This document shows positions 62,203 to 64,000 of a stretch of DNA of 64,000 nucleotides, piece after piece. The translations under genes were made by a program, and so were the position numbers. A model generated the notes under the pieces. It searched no databases and had not been told where the DNA came from. It saw only the letters and a list, made by a program, of their open reading frames with translations. How positions within the stretch are numbered: position 1 is the first letter of the stretch; each line of letters begins with the position of its first letter. This DNA comes from Marinomonas gallaica (GTDB taxonomy: Bacteria > Pseudomonadota > Gammaproteobacteria > Pseudomonadales > Marinomonadaceae), in assembly GCF_001639745.1 (NCBI RefSeq), contig NZ_LTAX01000004.1, positions 62,001 to 126,000 on the forward strand, written 5' to 3'.

Positions 62203-63594
62203 ATGTCAGTCACATCACTAGGGGTGGGTTCTGGGTTAGATTTAGAGTCACTCGTTAAGAATATGGTCAGTGTCCAGCGCGATACAAAAGTGGCTGCATA
62301 CAATGATAAAGTCAAAGACTTCCAAGCTGAAGTGTCCGCTTACGGAACCATCAAATCCGCACTAGAGTCTTTTGAAGACGCTGTTGAAAAGCTAAGTGAT
62401 GAATCTCTTTTTACTGGGCGTACAGCAACCACTACTCAGCCTGAATCAGGCGATATCGTTTCTGTAACATCGGACAGTAGCTCTTCAAACGGTTCTTATA
62501 ATATCTCTGTTTCGCAACTTGCACAGGGGTCACGTAGTGTCTCTGCGGCAGGCTCATTTTCTACACCTGACGATGTTGTTACCGCTGTAGGTGGTGACAT
62601 GACATTTACGGCTGGCAGCGAAACATTTACGATTAACGTGGCAGCTGATACAACCCTTTCCGAACTGCGTGAACAAATTAACGATGCATCTGATAATTTT
62701 GGTGTGTCGGCAAACCTTGTTGATAATGGCAATGGCGATGTCTATTTAACCCTGAACTCAGATGTAACGGGTACAGGCAATGACCTAGCAGTGAGTAATA
62801 CAGATGCTTCCCTAGACAGTTTGTCGTCTGTTGCGACTGGAGCAGGTCCTGCAGGCCTGAGTATTGCGGCGGGTTCTGAAGCGCTTGATGCAATTATTGA
62901 AGTCGACGGTATTACCATTAACAGTACCAGCAACACATTCGAAGGGGCTGTCTCAGGCTTGACGATTAAGGCACTTGCTAAGTCTCAAGACGATGGTACA
63001 GGTAATCCAGAAACGGCAAAGACAACGGTAGATTTTGATACCAATACAGTCAAAGAGACTTTAGAAAGCTTCATTGAGTCCTACAATGCGTTGCTGACAA
63101 AATTTGATTCCTATACCGCGACAGGCGCAGTATTGAATGGTAGTAGTCTTATTCGTGGATTAGAGTCTTCCTTGAACGCTGATTTGATGACGACATTTTC
63201 TGATTCTGGTGCTCTAAGCTCTATATTTGATCTTGGCATAGAAATGGATGACAACAGCTTTTTGTCATTAGATACGACGAAATTTGATGAAGCGATGGAT
63301 GAAAGCTACGATGATGTGGCGACGTTGTTCTCTGCTGAGAACGGTTTGGCCAGTATCATGGAAGACTATTTGAGTAACTTCACTGGCTCAGGTGGCTTGT
63401 TGAAAGACATGAGCACTTCTTCTCAAGATTCGGTTGATAAAACCAAAGACCAGCTAGAAAATTATGAGTATCGGATGGATCTTTACGAGCAACAATTGCG
63501 TGACAAGTTTACGACGTTGGATGGCCTACTTGCCAGCATGTCGTCAAATGGCAACTATTTAATCACGCAGCTAAGCAACTTAAATAATAGCTAG
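62203..63594 (+). CDS. fliD: Flagellar filament cap protein FliD
   Basis: A 463-residue filament cap (HAP2) that guides flagellin polymerisation at the tip. It has the N-terminal SLGVGSGLDLESLVKNMVS, a central insertion domain and a C-terminal coiled coil (YEYRMDLYEQQLRDKFTTLDGLLASMSS). AGAGAGG lies before the ATG. It precedes its chaperone-type partner fliS. Confidence 0.95.
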   Translation: MSVTSLGVGSGLDLESLVKNMVSVQRDTKVAAYNDKVKDFQAEVSAYGTIKSALESFEDAVEKLSDESLFTGRTATTTQPESGDIVSVTSDSSSSNGSYNISVSQLAQGSRSVSAAGSFSTPDDVVTAVGGDMTFTAGSETFTINVAADTTLSELREQINDASDNFGVSANLVDNGNGDVYLTLNSDVTGTGNDLAVSNTDASLDSLSSVATGAGPAGLSIAAGSEALDAIIEVDGITINSTSNTFEGAVSGLTIKALAKSQDDGTGNPETAKTTVDFDTNTVKETLESFIESYNALLTKFDSYTATGAVLNGSSLIRGLESSLNADLMTTFSDSGALSSIFDLGIEMDDNSFLSLDTTKFDEAMDESYDDVATLFSAENGLASIMEDYLSNFTGSGGLLKDMSTSSQDSVDKTKDQLENYEYRMDLYEQQLRDKFTTLDGLLASMSSNGNYLITQLSNLNNS

Positions 63595-63608
63595 GTATAG
63601 AGGTGTTT

Positions 63609-64000
63609 ATGTACGGAAATAAAGCTATTAATGCGTATAAAAAAGGCTCATTAAAAGCCGACCTTGCTGGAGCTGACCCGCATCGAGTGATACAGCTTTT
63701 GATGCAAGGTGCTTTAGAGCGATTGTCTTTGAGTAAAGGCTTTATTGAGCGACGTGATCTTGAGGCAAAATCGACAACCCTTACGCGTGTTGTGGAAATT
63801 ATTAATGCTTTGAGAGACTCGTTAGATCGTGATGCGAACCCTGAATTAGTCGATAACCTAGATGCTTTATACGATTATATGATTGGTTTAATTCATCAAG
63901 CCAGTTTAAAAATGGACACTAGTAAAATAGATGAAGTGATTCGTCTGATGCTTGAGATAAAGTCGGCTTGGGATCAAATCGGTGAAGCGGCTAAGCAAGA
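63609..64000 (+). CDS. fliS: Flagellar export chaperone FliS (runs off the window end)
   Basis: The first 130 codons of FliS, the flagellin-specific export chaperone. The start MYGNKAINAYKKGSLKADLAG and PHRVIQLLMQGALERL are diagnostic of the family. It lies 14 bp after fliD, with AGAGG about 4 nt upstream of the ATG. FliS proteins are usually about 125-140 residues, so only the last few codons are missing. Confidence 0.96.
   Translation, partial: MYGNKAINAYKKGSLKADLAGADPHRVIQLLMQGALERLSLSKGFIERRDLEAKSTTLTRVVEIINALRDSLDRDANPELVDNLDALYDYMIGLIHQASLKMDTSKIDEVIRLMLEIKSAWDQIGEAAKQ

Overview
The window is 64 kb of a gammaproteobacterial chromosome of moderate GC content, most likely a marine Oceanospirillales-type bacterium such as Marinomonas or a relative (inferred from gene content and order; I could not search a database). 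No phage, insertion sequence, plasmid or CRISPR locus is visible. The gene set fits a motile, flagellated heterotroph that imports peptides and organic acids.

Layout. 1-4.8 kb: the start of radA, an acetyltransferase-nitrilase fusion gene, and a glnK-amtB ammonium operon with a sigma-54-type promoter, then ubiK and a small Trp-rich protein gene. 4.9-7.3 kb: comM and an AT-rich gene for an unrecognised secreted protein. 7.4-13.3 kb: a minus-strand iron operon, fecB-fecC-fecD-fecE plus a TonB-dependent receptor, behind a near-consensus Fur box. 13.5-21.7 kb: a BASS-type transporter, a two-component system divergent from a GT2/ArnT-like glycosyltransferase pair, rep helicase and a cytochrome c5-like gene. 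22-27.3 kb: a TRAP transporter (dctPQM) followed by a Cache-domain histidine kinase and a LuxR-type regulator that probably control it. 27.3-39.9 kb: two consecutive dipeptide/oligopeptide ABC operons (dppABCDF, then a divergent second set ending in a LysR-type regulator). 39.9-42.8 kb: a flavoprotein, a soluble double-PAS chemoreceptor and tRNA-Arg(CCT).

42.9-64 kb is a continuous flagellar/chemotaxis cluster: flgN, flgM and flgA on the minus strand; cheV, cheR, flgBCDEFGHIJKL, an HD-GYP protein, two flagellins, flaG, fliD and the start of fliS on the plus strand. Promoter-like sequences show a tiered hierarchy: sigma-54 (-24/-12) sites before flgB and flgF, and sigma-28 (TAAA-N15-GCCGATAA-like) sites before flgM, flgK and both flagellins.

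The strongest candidate for something undescribed is the 483-bp gap between the two flagellin genes. On the minus strand it has a full-consensus sigma-54 promoter (60495-60510) followed about 170 bp later by an intrinsic terminator next to the fliC1 stop codon. This predicts a wholly intergenic, highly folded RNA of about 172 nt. It is antisense to the fliC1 3' UTR, and part of it resembles the fliC1 ribosome-binding leader. The fliC1 3' UTR in turn has a 20-nt stretch able to pair with the fliC1 Shine-Dalgarno region. Other points of interest are an internal domain duplication in FlgE, an HD-GYP protein lacking the catalytic HD histidine, and a structured, attenuator-like leader before dppA.
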